From NCBI GenBank assembly GCA_937928475.1, contig CALFVE010000306.1, positions 1 to 6,430 on the forward strand: a stretch of 6,430 bases of DNA. The letters run 5' to 3'. The notes beneath the pieces are model-generated. The model had not been told where the DNA came from and did no database searches. It saw nothing but the letters and a program-made list of their open reading frames with translations. The position numbers and the translations under genes were made by a program. Below, piece after piece: positions 6,198-6,430 of the stretch; the stretch's first letter is position 1, and the number at the start of each line of letters is the position of its first letter. The DNA comes from an uncultured bacterium (GTDB lineage Bacteria > Armatimonadota > Zipacnadia > Zipacnadales > Zipacnadaceae).

Positions 6198-6262
6198 GCG
6201 AACTCGGTCTCGCAGCCGTTTCAAGCCGCGGCTGAACCTGGAGGCCGGCTCAGGAGGAAATT
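6198..6262 (+). other. Short leader before the deacetylase gene with a weak hairpin
   Basis: This 65-bp stretch holds a 6-bp inverted repeat, CAGCCG (6213-6218) and CGGCTG (6229-6234), with a 10-nt loop and no T-run. It also holds the strong Shine-Dalgarno AGGAGG at 6252-6257, spaced 5 nt from the ATG at 6263. No promoter is evident, so the deacetylase may be cotranscribed with the UroD-like gene. Confidence 0.4.
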
Positions 6263-6430
6263 ATGCCAGGAACCTTGCTTTTCGGGATTGACGTGGAAAG
6301 CGCCTCGGAGGACTCTCTGGGCATGGCCCGCTGGGGCGCCGAACTGTTCAGCGAACTCGACGTTCCTGTGACCTGGTACGTGACGGGTAAAACCCTGGAG
6401 AAGTACCCGGAGGCCTTCCAGGAAGCCGGA
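6263..6430 (+). CDS. Polysaccharide deacetylase (NodB/CE4-like), N-terminal fragment (3' end outside window)
   Basis: The first 56 codons are present. The start is strongly supported by AGGAGG five bases before the ATG. The sequence begins with 'TLLFGIDVESASEDS', where the beta-strand followed by D10-V-E12 corresponds to the Asp pair of NodB motif 1 in the DVE-type branch of the family. It continues through a helix to 'LDVPVTWYVTGKTLEKYP' (33-50), the second barrel strand in which 'xATFFVTG' is typical, here as V-T-W-Y-V-T-G. The His-x-x-x-His metal motif lies beyond the window. CE4-fold enzymes remove acyl groups (commonly N-acetyl) from polysaccharides using a divalent metal; some relatives act on other amides. 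No signal peptide is visible, so a cytoplasmic enzyme is likely. It follows the GH20-like remnant and UroD-like gene on the same strand, which fits glycan catabolism. Confidence 0.82.
   Translation, partial: MPGTLLFGIDVESASEDSLGMARWGAELFSELDVPVTWYVTGKTLEKYPEAFQEAG

Overview
The window is GC-rich and gene-dense. It reads as part of a carbohydrate-utilisation locus from an environmental bacterium. No rRNA, tRNA or taxonomic marker gene is present. Three things fit Armatimonadota, Planctomycetota or a similar polysaccharide-degrading lineage: a DUF6785/DUF6784-type membrane protein, a non-HemE uroporphyrinogen-decarboxylase-like protein beside glycosidases, and short palindromic repeats with AGGC...GCCT arms. 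This placement is an inference, not a demonstration.

Layout. Positions 1-231 (+) are the 3' end of a gene resembling the C-terminus of a GH38 alpha-mannosidase. It converges, across only 27 bp, on a minus-strand unit. That unit holds a GH2 glycoside hydrolase (4737 down to 2380) and, downstream of it, a 648-residue polytopic membrane protein (2205 down to 259). The two are separated by 174 bp that contain a perfect 7-bp-stem hairpin. A 165-bp divergent intergenic region (4738-4902) separates the GH2 gene from a plus-strand series: a UroD-fold protein (4903-6084), a short broken reading frame that looks like the N-terminus of a GH20-type glycosidase (6102-6197, possible frameshifted continuation to about 6235), and the start of a NodB-type polysaccharide deacetylase (6263, running off the window).

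How the genes may work together. The alpha-mannosidase, GH2 enzyme, GH20-like remnant and deacetylase are all glycan-processing types. The DUF6785-type protein is a plausible importer of the released oligosaccharide or conjugate. The UroD-fold protein is clearly not HemE. It belongs to the broad group that includes corrinoid-dependent methyltransferases, but it lacks the usual Cys zinc ligands, so its reaction is open. One idea is removal of a substituent such as an O-methyl group from the glycan, but no corrinoid protein or other partner is visible.

The most interesting sequence-level feature is a cluster of tandem palindromic units at 5998-6070. It lies inside the 3' end of the UroD-like gene and encodes its last ~28 residues in shifting frames. 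This looks like insertion of a dispersed repeat into a coding sequence, next to a decayed gene.
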